The translations under genes were made by a program, and so were the position numbers. From the NCBI RefSeq assembly GCF_022538115.1, contig NZ_JAKZAL010000004.1, positions 124,001-188,000 on the forward strand: a stretch of 64,000 nucleotides of DNA. Direction: 5' to 3'. Shown here one piece after another: positions 7,760 to 17,393 of this stretch. The DNA comes from Cognataquiflexum rubidum (GTDB lineage: Bacteria > Bacteroidota > Bacteroidia > Cytophagales > Cyclobacteriaceae). The notes under the pieces are model-generated. The model did no database searches and had not been told where the DNA came from. It saw nothing but the letters and a program-made list of their open reading frames with translations. Position 1 is the first letter of the stretch, and every line of letters starts with the position of its first letter.

Positions 7760-9706
7760 TCAATTAACCGAACCAGACCTTTCACCCACTACCGGCACCC
7801 AAATACTGACCCTCGTCCCCAAACCGCTACTTCGGATATCCAATCGGCCATTTAGAAAACTGACTCTGCTCTTCAAGTTGGAAAGCCCCATTCCCGTTAC
7901 TTTTCCATCAAGGATTTCTTTTGGAATCCCTCTACCATTGTCCTCCACAACCAGCTTCAATTCGTTGGAATCCTCATCCAATTCAAGTTTGATTTTAGCT
8001 TGGGTGGCTTGGGAGTGCTTGAGGATATTGTTGGTCAGTTCCTTTATGATTCGGAAGATATTGATCTTGACGTCCATATTAAGGGGAGGGAAATCCCCTA
8101 CCTTATAGCTGAAGTGTAGCTTTTTTTGTGAATTGATCTTTTCCAACAATTCCTCAATCATCGTTCGGAGAACCTTGGATGAAAAATCAGATGGCATCAG
8201 TTCATAAGAAATGTAGCGAAGGTCCTTACAGGAATCCTCCATTAGTCTGACCAATGCATCAAACTCATCAGTATCTGTTTTCTCAAGATGCTTGTCGGCA
8301 AACAGTTCCATTTTCAGTTTGATCAAGGCGAGGTTTCCGCCTAGGTCATCGTGCAGGTCTTTGGCAATCCGGTACCGCTCATTTTCCTGCGCCTGTATCG
8401 ATTGCTTCAGGACCTCCCTTTCGGTATTGATCTGTTCCTCGACCAATTTGTCCTTATCCTTTTGGGTCTGACGGTATTGGTGAACCATGCCTACCACAAG
8501 AAAGGCTGCATTGAATAAACCTCCATAGCCCTGAAACACCATCTCATAAGGATGATAATAGTACCAACCTAGGATTGAAATAAAATAGAACCACATCCCT
8601 CCCGACAGAAAGGCATTGGCAACGAAGGCAAAAAGAGCTTCCCACCTTTTATTCTTAAATTGATTTATACAGATCCACAGTGTCAGAACCAATGTCGCCA
8701 TTGCGAAGTAGATTGAACCCTCATAAATAAAAATCTTCAATCCATACCCTGACGGAAAGGCCAAGGTGCTCAAGACCAATAAGAGCATGATCCATATGGC
8801 TTTGATCCAATAAGAAATAAAATGAAAAGCAGTGCCTTTCAACCGCTTGATTGAAAAATATTCCAAATTGAAATACACTACAAACAAGGCCAACACCAGA
8901 CTAAAAAACGGAACAATCAAAGGAGCCGCTTTATCATAAATTGGACCTTGATACCACTCATACAAATAGGCATCCATGTCCAGAAAAATGACCATATGTG
9001 CCATCAGATATAGCGCAAAATACAGGTACAAGCGTTTCTTAAAATAAAACAACAAGATGAATCCCAAAAAGATAATGAAAGTCACCCTTCCCAAATTTTC
9101 TCCATACAAAATGGTCCTTCTAACTTCATCATTCCAGAACTGCCATTCCGTATCCAGATAAAAAACAGTAAAGGTGTGCCGACCCCTTGTATCCATCCTT
9201 AATAAACAATACATGGATTCTCCAGGGGGTACTACCATATCAAAATAGAATAGCCGGTAATTGACATTGCGCTGTGTCCTGACTACCTGAGTTCCTGATT
9301 TGATCTCTTTTGCAAGCGTTCCATCCTCACGGATGGCAAAATAGTTCATTACTTCTGCAAAAGGCGGGTAAGGGGAGATCACCATTTCCACCTCCGAATC
9401 GGCAGGATTTTCCAAACGAAAAGCAAACCACCAGATCGACTTGGTAAATCCCTTGGAAAACACATTTCCTTCCAGCAGTTCAAATTCTCCCAATTCTAAT
9501 TTTTGATAGGCTTGATCCCAGGATAAAGGCTCCTTTTCTTCGAAAAAATAAACCAAGTCCTTCAAATTATAAGCAAGGTATTCGTCATGTTCTTCAAATG
9601 AAATCGTATGGCCCTTGACGGTTTGGGCAAAAGCATTTTCCAACCTACTGACAAGGCAAAAAGTGAACACCAAAAAAGAAGCAAGCCCAATTCTCACAGC
9701 TATCAT
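7760..9706 (-). CDS. 7TMR-DISM sensor histidine kinase (orphan)
   Basis: A membrane sensor kinase of 648 aa. After a signal peptide there is an extracellular sensor domain of the 7TMR-DISMED2 type (about residues 30-190), then about seven membrane helices (about 195-410), a short coiled coil, a HisKA_3 dimerisation domain with the phospho-acceptor H452 in KDLHDDLGG, and an HATPase_c domain with the N-box ELTNNILKHS, EDNGRGIP and GMGLSNL. It should phosphorylate a NarL/LuxR-type regulator. It is a full-length paralog of the kinase at 17368-19314, with the same length and order, but has no regulator gene beside it. Downstream lies only a palindrome cluster. Confidence 0.92.
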   Translation of the reverse strand: MIAVRIGLASFLVFTFCLVSRLENAFAQTVKGHTISFEEHDEYLAYNLKDLVYFFEEKEPLSWDQAYQKLELGEFELLEGNVFSKGFTKSIWWFAFRLENPADSEVEMVISPYPPFAEVMNYFAIREDGTLAKEIKSGTQVVRTQRNVNYRLFYFDMVVPPGESMYCLLRMDTRGRHTFTVFYLDTEWQFWNDEVRRTILYGENLGRVTFIIFLGFILLFYFKKRLYLYFALYLMAHMVIFLDMDAYLYEWYQGPIYDKAAPLIVPFFSLVLALFVVYFNLEYFSIKRLKGTAFHFISYWIKAIWIMLLLVLSTLAFPSGYGLKIFIYEGSIYFAMATLVLTLWICINQFKNKRWEALFAFVANAFLSGGMWFYFISILGWYYYHPYEMVFQGYGGLFNAAFLVVGMVHQYRQTQKDKDKLVEEQINTEREVLKQSIQAQENERYRIAKDLHDDLGGNLALIKLKMELFADKHLEKTDTDEFDALVRLMEDSCKDLRYISYELMPSDFSSKVLRTMIEELLEKINSQKKLHFSYKVGDFPPLNMDVKINIFRIIKELTNNILKHSQATQAKIKLELDEDSNELKLVVEDNGRGIPKEILDGKVTGMGLSNLKSRVSFLNGRLDIRSSGLGTRVSIWVPVVGERSGSVN

Positions 9707-9759
9707 TTTTTTATAAAAATCAACCAGTTCATATTCATTAAGTTAGAAAATCCTTTTGA

Positions 9760-9792
9760 TAAAAAAAGGCTATCCCAAAACGGAATGGCCTT
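9760..9792 (-). terminator. Terminator of the glycosyltransferase-SDR operon
   Basis: Read on the minus strand, AAGGCCAT pairs with ATAGCCTT (one wobble) and runs into seven T residues, about 36 bases after the SDR stop codon. Confidence 0.7.
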
Positions 9793-9828
9793 AGTGCACT
9801 TTAAACCCTTTTTGATTTAACCAAAAAG

Positions 9829-10710
9829 TCAAGCTTTGGGAACCAGAGACAAATACGGTCTGATATCCATTCCCATTTGTAGCATTCCTTCTGCAAAGGT
9901 TTCGGTATCCATTTTTCCGTTTTCGATCCACTGCTCGTCGTTCATCGAGAATCTAAAGGCCAAAAGTGGCTCGGCATCGGGACCTACCACATTGGAAAAA
10001 GTACTGGATTTCCCGGTAATGATATCCAGTATTTTCTCTGCTACCACGATGGGATGCGCTTTAGTCAGTGACACAGAAGCTTGCCCCAAGGCAGTCAATT
10101 GCTCTCGGTTGGGATAAATGGATTGGAAAGCCGTATCGTATTTTTTGAGGATGGGGGTATCGATAAATCCCGGTTCGACGATCGCCACCCGTATTCCAAA
10201 CCTTCCCACCTCCCCTGCGAGACTCATGCTTACGGTATTCAGAGCAGATTTGGTGGCTGCATAAGCTGCCATGCTTGGAGATTGGGTTTTTCCGGCGATG
10301 GAGGAGAGATTGATGATCAATCCCTCTCCTCGCTTCCGCATCGGAGTGATGACCTCTTTCATACAGCGTACGGCCCCAAATACATTGGTCTGGAAAATCT
10401 GCTGAAACAGTTCCAATGATGTTTCCTCCAAAGGAAAATCTGAGGCAATTCCCGCATTATTGACCAAAACATCGATTGGTCCAAATCGGTCCAAAGCCTC
10501 CTGAAAGGCATTTCGGACAGATTCGTCCTGATCTACATCCATGCTGAGGATAGTGATGGGCAAACCTTCTTTTTTGGCTAATTCCCCGAGTTCAGGGCTT
10601 CGGAAAGGATTCCTCATAGTGGCAATTACATTGTAGCTGTTTCTTGCCAGATGCGCTGCGGTCTCAAAACCCAGTCCGGTACTGCAGCCTGTAATCAATA
10701 CATTTTTCAT
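9829..10710 (-). CDS. Short-chain dehydrogenase/reductase
   Basis: A classical SDR oxidoreductase of 293 aa. The Rossmann motif TGCSTGLG is at residues 7-14, NNAG at 84-87, the serine pair at 136-137, and the catalytic Y150-x-x-x-K154 in YAATK. DVD at 58-60 contacts the adenine ring. No signal peptide is present. The gene follows the glycosyltransferase gene by 21 bases on the same strand, so the two are an operon ended by the terminator at 9760-9792. The pairing suggests sequential modification of a small hydrophobic or hydroxylated compound, but the substrate is unknown. Confidence 0.9.
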   Translation of the reverse strand: MKNVLITGCSTGLGFETAAHLARNSYNVIATMRNPFRSPELGELAKKEGLPITILSMDVDQDESVRNAFQEALDRFGPIDVLVNNAGIASDFPLEETSLELFQQIFQTNVFGAVRCMKEVITPMRKRGEGLIINLSSIAGKTQSPSMAAYAATKSALNTVSMSLAGEVGRFGIRVAIVEPGFIDTPILKKYDTAFQSIYPNREQLTALGQASVSLTKAHPIVVAEKILDIITGKSSTFSNVVGPDAEPLLAFRFSMNDEQWIENGKMDTETFAEGMLQMGMDIRPYLSLVPKA

Positions 10711-10731
10711 AATCGGTTGTGTTAAGTGATA

Positions 10732-12027
10732 TCAAACAAGGACTTTATTTTTCTTATTGTACTTCTCCAAAAGCTCTTTAATCGCCTGATCCACCAAAGC
10801 CACAGAATCGTAAGATTCGATTTCCTTTTTAAGACGCAGGGCGTTTTGCTTGTATTTGGGATTGGTAAACACTTCTTGGATGGCGGCCTTCAGCTTTTGC
10901 GGAGTGGGCTTCATGGTTTTCATATCGATGCCTGTTCCCGAAACTGTCACCCGTTGGGCCACCTCCATCTTATCCTCCGTCGCTCCCCCTATCACCATCG
11001 GGATACCAAAACCTAAAGCCATGTTGGTTCCTCCGTATCCTCCATTGGTGACGAGTAAGTCCACATGGGGCAAGAGGTTGGCAAAAGGGATAAAGGGTGC
11101 CACACGGGCATTGGCAGGGAGGTTGGGGATTTCTTCTTTGACCGGAACGGCCACCACCAAAGTATCGGGTTCATCTTTTAGTGCGATCAGCGTTGGAATG
11201 ATCAAGTCCTGAATGCTATTGGCAATAGTTCCTTGATTGACAAGAATGACTTTCTTTGCTTTTTCCAGATCTCCCCACCAATCCGGTTTTTCCCAATGGT
11301 GATCGGATTTAGGAATGGAAGGACCGATAAAATGATGGTTATCGGGCATATCAGACCGCTCATAGTCAAATCCCGGTACTGATAAAATCAAAACACGATC
11401 GACAAATTTGTTGAAATCACCAAAAAAGCCTTGGTATGTGGGGAGATTTAGTCTTTTCCTGACTTGATTCCCATAGGCTGTCAAATCTTTGAACAGCACC
11501 CGGTCAACGAGGTAATTTAATATTCTGTTTCTAACCCGCATCAAGGGACTTTTCCCAGGCAGCAAACCCGAACCAAATGGAGCTGTATCCTGACTGAGGA
11601 TTAGTGGTGGAACGACATGAAGGTTGATGGTTGGTTTTCCAAGGATTTCTCCAAAAAATAAGGGGGAAAAATTAACCGGATCCCCTATAAAAATGTCCGG
11701 CTGAACTTCCTTTATCAACTGATTAAAAGTATCAAAAAACTCCCCTACTTCATCAAAAAACCACATTAAATACTCTTTGATTTGGTCCATTCCTTTTTTC
11801 TTTGCCAAAGCAGGACGGAATTCATAGATCGGAATACCTAGGTAATGTGGATCAAATTCTTCAGGAATGGGATAGAATATAGACCCGGTTTTTTCGATGG
11901 CTTCCCGGAAACTACCACTTCCAATCCAATGAACTTGATGGCCCAACTGAACCAAACCTTTGGCTATGGGAAGAACCGGGAAGGTATGTCCTTCGACCCC
12001 ACCGACTGATAGTATAATCTTTGCCAT
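10732..12027 (-). CDS. MGT-family glycosyltransferase (GT1, UDP-glucosyltransferase-like)
   Basis: A GT-B fold glycosyltransferase of 431 aa, related to macrolide glycosyltransferases and UDP-glucuronosyltransferases. The N-terminal acceptor domain begins with a GVEGHTFPVLPIAKGL stretch typical of the family. The C-terminal nucleotide-sugar domain has the signature around VTNGGYGGTNMAL and GIPMVIGG (about residues 325-350). It should transfer a sugar to a small lipophilic acceptor in the cytoplasm. First gene of an operon with the SDR. Its promoter region (12028-12253) is shared with the divergent NmrA-like gene and holds two NarL-like dyads. Confidence 0.9.
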   Translation of the reverse strand: MAKIILSVGGVEGHTFPVLPIAKGLVQLGHQVHWIGSGSFREAIEKTGSIFYPIPEEFDPHYLGIPIYEFRPALAKKKGMDQIKEYLMWFFDEVGEFFDTFNQLIKEVQPDIFIGDPVNFSPLFFGEILGKPTINLHVVPPLILSQDTAPFGSGLLPGKSPLMRVRNRILNYLVDRVLFKDLTAYGNQVRKRLNLPTYQGFFGDFNKFVDRVLILSVPGFDYERSDMPDNHHFIGPSIPKSDHHWEKPDWWGDLEKAKKVILVNQGTIANSIQDLIIPTLIALKDEPDTLVVAVPVKEEIPNLPANARVAPFIPFANLLPHVDLLVTNGGYGGTNMALGFGIPMVIGGATEDKMEVAQRVTVSGTGIDMKTMKPTPQKLKAAIQEVFTNPKYKQNALRLKKEIESYDSVALVDQAIKELLEKYNKKNKVLV

Positions 12028-12109
12028 GTTGAATGTTGTTTAAGCAAAAAAGATGAGTTATAAATCTTTACACTATTTTAAATTTCTGATTTAGAACCTG
12101 ATAAAAAAA

Positions 12110-12125
12110 TACTGCTAAAGGGGTA
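12110..12125. promoter_or_regulatory. NarL-box-like dyad, site 3
   Basis: TACTGCTAAAGGGGTA has the same 16-bp layout as the sites at 6.9 kb and continues as TTTTTAAC. It sits in the divergent promoter region about 80 bases from the glycosyltransferase start. Confidence 0.45.
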
Positions 12126-12184
12126 TTTTTAACTAAAAAGGTTGTTGATAAAGTTTGAATCCAACTAAAATACCGAGAATAAAA

Positions 12185-12200
12185 TACCCCATTTGGGGTA
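12185..12200. promoter_or_regulatory. NarL-box-like dyad, site 4
   Basis: TACCCCATTTGGGGTA is a perfect 16-bp palindrome, flanked by AAAA and TTTT so that the symmetry extends to 22 bases. It starts 75 bases from site 3 (about seven helical turns) and lies 53 bases before the NmrA-like start codon. Confidence 0.55.
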
Positions 12201-12253
12201 TTTTTACAAAAATGGTTTTCGAGTAAATTTAGAAATACTTAAATACTCTTTTT

Positions 12254-13246
12254 ATGAATATTTTAATCGTTGGAGCCACAGGTCAATTGGGATTTACTAT
12301 AGTCCGAAAACTTTCAGAACAGAAAACCGCTCATTCCATTTTTGCAGGCCACCGAAGGACATCAAATACCAAACCTTTAGAGAGGCTTCAAAATGTAAAT
12401 TTTCGCATAGTGGATCTGTTGGATTCCAAAACATTTGAAACCGGATTGAGGGATATTGATATCATCGTCACTACTGCGACTACCGCTACCCCAAGTCAGA
12501 AAGGGGATGATTTAATAAAAACGGATGAATCAGGAACCATAGCATTAATTGATGCAGCAAAATCAGCCGGGATAAAACAATTCATTTATGTATCTGCCCT
12601 GCCTTTTCCCAAATGGGAAAATACTGTCCCCTTGAGTCGGGCAAAAAGGAAGGTGGAAAGTCATCTCAAACGTTCCGGCTTGCCCTATACCATTATACAG
12701 CCTACTGCTTTTATGGAGGTATATTTTCCTTTCTTTGGAACCACCGTCCCTCTTCGAGGTGCTGAGGTCAATACCGTTGAAAGACCATTTAAATTTTCAA
12801 ATGATTTTTTCGCAGGAATCAAAAATGATATTGAGCAGAAGGAAACCTTCAACGTCATTGGAAAGGGAGACAGGAAAAACGCATTTATAAGCGTAGAGAA
12901 TGTGGCAGACTTTTGTATTGCCGCCATTACTAATCCCAAAGCAATCAATCGGACTATTGAAATAGGCGGCCCGGAGGGACTTTCTCCTTTGGATATCAAG
13001 AAAATATTCGAACGGCTTTACGGGAAACCCTTAAAAATAAAGTCTACTCCGCCTTTTGTGATCCGATTGATGTCCAAAATACTACCCTTGTTCAATCCCG
13101 CAGCAGGCAATATCATGGCATTGAACTATGCAGTCGCAAACAACGATGCGCTACCAAGAGATATGAAAAAGACCGCAGAGGAATTTGACATTAAACTGAT
13201 TCACCCTGAAGAATTTTTGAGTCAAAAATTCGATCTTCCATCCTAA
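12254..13246 (+). CDS. NmrA-like / atypical SDR NAD(P)-binding protein
   Basis: The N-terminus carries the glycine-rich GATGQLG at residues 7-13, typical of atypical SDRs of the NmrA/HSCARG or NAD(P)H-binding family. YVSALPFP near residue 117 is the central strand region. The classic catalytic YxxxK is not obvious, which fits this subgroup, whose members are redox sensors or reductases. At 330 aa the length is typical. It is divergent from the glycosyltransferase-SDR operon and shares its regulatory region, so joint control is likely. The gap of 74 bases to the cyclase gene leaves room for a separate promoter. Confidence 0.87.
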   Translation: MNILIVGATGQLGFTIVRKLSEQKTAHSIFAGHRRTSNTKPLERLQNVNFRIVDLLDSKTFETGLRDIDIIVTTATTATPSQKGDDLIKTDESGTIALIDAAKSAGIKQFIYVSALPFPKWENTVPLSRAKRKVESHLKRSGLPYTIIQPTAFMEVYFPFFGTTVPLRGAEVNTVERPFKFSNDFFAGIKNDIEQKETFNVIGKGDRKNAFISVENVADFCIAAITNPKAINRTIEIGGPEGLSPLDIKKIFERLYGKPLKIKSTPPFVIRLMSKILPLFNPAAGNIMALNYAVANNDALPRDMKKTAEEFDIKLIHPEEFLSQKFDLPS

Positions 13247-13320
13247 ATCATGAATTTTAACCCCATTTTTTTTATAAATTCTTCTATCCATTTTGTCACG
13301 AAGGCTAAAAAATAAATCGG

Positions 13321-16300
13321 GTGAACGAGATTCAGCAAGTAGAACAAGCCATTAAATCACTTGAAGCCCAGCGGAAGCTTTTGGGAGATACCATTGTGGA
13401 TTTGGCCCTCGAACCCCTGAAACAAAAGCTCGCAACGCTGAGAAATATTCCTCAGGAACCAAAAAGCCTTGACGAACGAAAATTGGTAACGGTCATGTTT
13501 GCAGACCTATCCGGTTTTACGGCCCTTTCTGAAAAATTGGATCCTGAACGAGTCAGAGAAATCATGAATGGCTGCTTCAATGTATTGGTTCCGATCATCG
13601 AGAGATACGGTGGCACCATAGACAAGTTTATCGGTGATGAAATCATGGCTCTTTTCGGAGCACCTATAGCCCGAGAAAACGATGCCGAAATGGCCTTAAG
13701 GGCTTCCTTAGATATGATGGAAGCTTTGAATCAATTCAATCAAGACCAAGGTCTTCGCTTGGGGATGCATTTTGGGATCAATACAGGCGTGGTCGTGGCG
13801 GGAGGTTTAGGTTCTGAGTATCGACAGCAATATTCTGTCATGGGAGACGCAGTGAACCTTGCAGCAAGACTCGAGGGTGCTTCCGAATCCGGACAGATTT
13901 TTATTGGTCCTACCACCTATAAACTCACTTCTCCCTACTTTGAATTTGACATTTTGCCGCCCATTTCTCTCAAAGGAAAATCTCAACCTGTCCAAATTTA
14001 TTTACTAAAGGCAATCAAAAAGTATATCACAAGGGAAAGGGGCTTTGATGGACTTTTCTCCCCCATCATTGGACGGGAAAAGGATATGGGAAGAATTGAG
14101 GTTGGCTTGGAAAATTTGGATAAAGGAAAAGCCGGAGTTTTATTCCTATTGGGAGAAGCAGGAATGGGAAAAAGCAGGCTTGTTTCAGAGTTACGCACCA
14201 AATTCTCAGGTCGTTTCCAATGGTTTGAAGGACGCGCTTTTGCACACACAGAATCAGTAAGTTATAAAATAGTCAATTCCCTCTTGGATGATATTTTAAA
14301 AGTAGAGAAAGACACTCCTCCTCATATTGTATCCGATATTTTGGAGAGTTTTCTTGAGCAAAAATTTCTCAATCAGTCAACTCAAAGGACGGCATACTTA
14401 TCCAGACTTCGGGGACTTCCATTGAAACAGGAATTTGAGGAGATTTTTAAGGACGTCATGCCTTCTGCAATTCAAGTCAGAATGTGGGATGCTTTTGCCC
14501 AATTGACAACCCAACTGGCTAAAGACAGTCCCTTGGTTTTGGTTTGGGAAGATCTTCATTGGGCGGATGCCTCCTCTATCCAACTCCTTCAACACATCCT
14601 CCAAGGATCAAAAAAACTCCCGATTTTCTTTTTGATAGTGAGTCGGACACAAGAAAATATCTCAGAGTGGTTTGAAAATCTTACCCAACTGGACCTCAAT
14701 CCCGAAAAATTAGAACTCAGTCCACTATCAGCAGAGCAAAGTGCCGAGTTATTGGAAAACCTTTTGAAAATAGACAACCTACCCTCCAAAACATTGGAAA
14801 TGATTCTTTCAAAATCAGAAGGCAACCCCTTCTTTTTGGAAGAGTTGCTTCGTTCCTTAATTGAAACGGGAATGGTGATTTTGGATTCCGGCAGATTTAC
14901 GGTAAGTGATAAAATCCAAGATCTGCAGGTTCCGGATACCCTACAGGGAGTGATTGCAGCAAGGATCGATCGTTTGCCTGCTACCAGCAAACATACACTT
15001 CAGAATGCTTCTGTGATTGGGAGGATATTTCAGGATTCGGTATTAAAACTGATTATCGAACAGGAGACTCCAAGGTTTGACATTGACCAATCCCTAAATG
15101 AATTGCTAAAGAAAACACTTATCAGAAACAGGGAAAGCGAAGAATACATCTTTAAACATGCCATTACCCATGACGTGACCTACCAGAGTTTATTGATTTC
15201 AAGAAGAAAGGCGCTTCATTTGCTGACCGCTAAGTCAATGGAAGACATTTTCCCTGAGCAACTCGATGAATTGGCACCAAGCTTGGCTTTTCATTTTTCC
15301 CTAGGAGGGGAACCTTCGAAAGCCTCCAATTACTTCCAAAAAGCAGCCGAAAAAGCAGAACAAAACTATTCCAACCGGGAGGCACTGAATCTTTACCTCA
15401 AAGCTGTTGAGGAAATCAAAAAAAAGGACGACGGCATCCAAATTAAGGAATTGGAATACTGTTTAGAGAAAATTGGAGGGATTTACAGCTTATTGGGAGA
15501 AACAGAAGAGGCACTTAAGGCATTGGACCAAGCACTTGCCAATTTAGATCCAAAACACATCATCAAAAAAGCGCAGATTATCCGGAAAAAGGGACTGGCA
15601 TTCAATGCGGCACGAAATTTTCCAAAAATGATCGAAAATTATCAGGATTCAGAGCAGCTTTTAGGCGAATTCAGCGAAGCAAATGGCCAAATGTGGATAG
15701 AAGAATGGATCGACCTTCAATTGGATTTGGCTTGGGCTTATTATTTTGGAAATAAAGTACCAGAACTGGATGAAACCATTAATCGGGTAAATCCCATTAT
15801 TGAAAAATTTGGGAATCTTGTCCAAAAGAATCGCTTGTACGGAACACTTTTCCTTTCAGACCTTAGGCGCTTCAGATATTTCCAACTTCCTGATTTTATG
15901 ATTGACAGGCTGAATCTGCAATTGGATACGGCAAAGCAAATAGGTAATAAAGCTTTGATTGGAAGGGCATTGGCTATATCAGGTTTTGCCCGAATGTGGA
16001 GAAATGAACATGATTTGGCCGAAGAGATTTTTTTGGAAAGCTTCAAATATATCGAACATGTGGGGGATATGGATTCTCTCCTTATTAGCAAAACCTATAT
16101 CGCACTCGCCATGCGGAAAAAAGGAGATTTGTCAAAAACCCTTGCTTATGCAGAAGCCTCCTTGAATCTGGCAAAATCAGTCAATAGCCATTACTATATC
16201 GGTGCTTCCGATAGCATTTTAGGATGGGCATATTGGAAGTTGGGTAATCGGGAGAAAGCCGATCAATTTCTAGGGTCTGCCATCGAAGCATATAAGCAAT

Positions 16301-16557
16301 TTCCAGGATCCAATCCCATAGAGTTTCTTTACAAAGGACCTTTGATGGGGATGGCCGTGGAAGAGGAGAATTGGGAAAAAGCCGTGGAATATAGCAAAAG
16401 TTTCTTGGATTCAAGTCAGCAAAGAATGCCTGAAGATGCCTATAAGCTAATTGAAATTGGGATGAAAAGTTGGGAAAAAAGGGACCTATCTGCCACAAAG
16501 GACGCTTTTCATGAACTTCTTTTTCTTCTGAAAAAAGAGCAAACGGGCTATGCCTAA
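13321..16557 (+). CDS. Class III adenylate/guanylate cyclase with AAA ATPase and TPR domains
   Basis: A large cytoplasmic signalling protein of 1078 aa. A short N-terminal coiled coil (residues 3-42) leads into a class III cyclase domain (about 54-225). D62 and D106 are the two metal-binding aspartates and DAVNLAARLE near 182 holds the transition-state Asn and Arg. An AAA_16/STAND-type ATPase follows with Walker A GEAGMGKSR (about 279-287) and a Walker B-like VLVWEDLHWAD. The C-terminal 400 residues are helical repeats of TPR type. This layout resembles mammalian soluble adenylyl cyclase. The start is GTG. No cyclic-nucleotide receptor is nearby. Confidence 0.9.
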   Translation: MNEIQQVEQAIKSLEAQRKLLGDTIVDLALEPLKQKLATLRNIPQEPKSLDERKLVTVMFADLSGFTALSEKLDPERVREIMNGCFNVLVPIIERYGGTIDKFIGDEIMALFGAPIARENDAEMALRASLDMMEALNQFNQDQGLRLGMHFGINTGVVVAGGLGSEYRQQYSVMGDAVNLAARLEGASESGQIFIGPTTYKLTSPYFEFDILPPISLKGKSQPVQIYLLKAIKKYITRERGFDGLFSPIIGREKDMGRIEVGLENLDKGKAGVLFLLGEAGMGKSRLVSELRTKFSGRFQWFEGRAFAHTESVSYKIVNSLLDDILKVEKDTPPHIVSDILESFLEQKFLNQSTQRTAYLSRLRGLPLKQEFEEIFKDVMPSAIQVRMWDAFAQLTTQLAKDSPLVLVWEDLHWADASSIQLLQHILQGSKKLPIFFLIVSRTQENISEWFENLTQLDLNPEKLELSPLSAEQSAELLENLLKIDNLPSKTLEMILSKSEGNPFFLEELLRSLIETGMVILDSGRFTVSDKIQDLQVPDTLQGVIAARIDRLPATSKHTLQNASVIGRIFQDSVLKLIIEQETPRFDIDQSLNELLKKTLIRNRESEEYIFKHAITHDVTYQSLLISRRKALHLLTAKSMEDIFPEQLDELAPSLAFHFSLGGEPSKASNYFQKAAEKAEQNYSNREALNLYLKAVEEIKKKDDGIQIKELEYCLEKIGGIYSLLGETEEALKALDQALANLDPKHIIKKAQIIRKKGLAFNAARNFPKMIENYQDSEQLLGEFSEANGQMWIEEWIDLQLDLAWAYYFGNKVPELDETINRVNPIIEKFGNLVQKNRLYGTLFLSDLRRFRYFQLPDFMIDRLNLQLDTAKQIGNKALIGRALAISGFARMWRNEHDLAEEIFLESFKYIEHVGDMDSLLISKTYIALAMRKKGDLSKTLAYAEASLNLAKSVNSHYYIGASDSILGWAYWKLGNREKADQFLGSAIEAYKQFPGSNPIEFLYKGPLMGMAVEEENWEKAVEYSKSFLDSSQQRMPEDAYKLIEIGMKSWEKRDLSATKDAFHELLFLLKKEQTGYA

Positions 16558-16751
16558 GGTAGCTCCTGGTTAGGATCAAAATCCCTATAATTGGTGACGG
16601 AAAAATTTTCAAAAACAGCTAATCTGCCGATTGAAACCGGTTCAACAAAGTGTTTGTAATCAATTTAAATTCAGACCGTTAAAAGGTATTTTACCAACTA
16701 TTTTTGACCATTAGATCATTTTTATATTCAAAAGAATAAAAGAAGTAGTCC

Positions 16752-17393
16752 TCACCCCTTCATCTCGTTCAGCAAATTCATAAGTCCCACTACATTGTTG
16801 ATTTTAAGCTTTTTAAAAATATTTTTACGATGGGTTTTTACAGTCAAGGGACTAAGATGGAGTTTTTGGGCTATGGCGTTGGTTTCCTGTTGATGTAGAA
16901 TCATTTGGATGATCTCCATTTCTCTGGAGGACAATTGGTAGGTCTCTCTGAGCTTTTCAAAAGTATCATCAATAGCATAAACCTTGTTTTCCATACCGGC
17001 GCGAACAGGTTGAAAATATCCCCTCCCTTCTGATACTTCTTGCAGGGCTTCCTTAAAAATGGCAAGACTCGCATCTTTGCCCACAAATCCCTTAGCACCC
17101 AAGTTCCTGCACAATTCCATGGTGGCAGTAGTATGTTGACCTGTGACGACCAAAACATTCAAAGAAGGAAAGTTCCGTTGTAAAAATGGCAAAGCCTGCA
17201 TGCCATCCATCAAAGGCATACTTAAATCCAGGGCAAGCAAATCAACCTGGTCATGGTTCTCCAAAAAATCTATCAGTTCTTTTCCATTGGATACCTTGCC
17301 AATCATTTCAAATGAGGGCATGGTCTCCAAAATAAGTTTCAAACCTCCTGCAAAGAGGTCATGGTCGTCAGCGATCAGTATTGTTTTCTTCAT
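16752..17393 (-). CDS. NarL/FixJ-type response regulator
   Basis: A 213-aa two-component regulator. The receiver domain (residues 1-125) has the acidic pair D9-D10, the phospho-acceptor D56 in LALDLSMP and the conserved threonine/lysine region. The C-terminal LuxR-type helix-turn-helix spans about residues 148-210, with LSSREMEII and SPLTVKTHRKNIFKKL. It should be phosphorylated by the kinase whose gene overlaps its start by 26 bases. NarL-family regulators bind inverted heptamers, so it is a candidate reader of the dyads at 6.9 and 12.1-12.2 kb; this is inference. Confidence 0.93.
   Translation of the reverse strand: MKKTILIADDHDLFAGGLKLILETMPSFEMIGKVSNGKELIDFLENHDQVDLLALDLSMPLMDGMQALPFLQRNFPSLNVLVVTGQHTTATMELCRNLGAKGFVGKDASLAIFKEALQEVSEGRGYFQPVRAGMENKVYAIDDTFEKLRETYQLSSREMEIIQMILHQQETNAIAQKLHLSPLTVKTHRKNIFKKLKINNVVGLMNLLNEMKG

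Noticed and set aside
16675-16687. A further dyad ACCGTT-A-AAAGGT
   Set aside because: It is 13 bases with a mismatch and lies between two convergent gene ends, so it is a weak match to the NarL-like sites.
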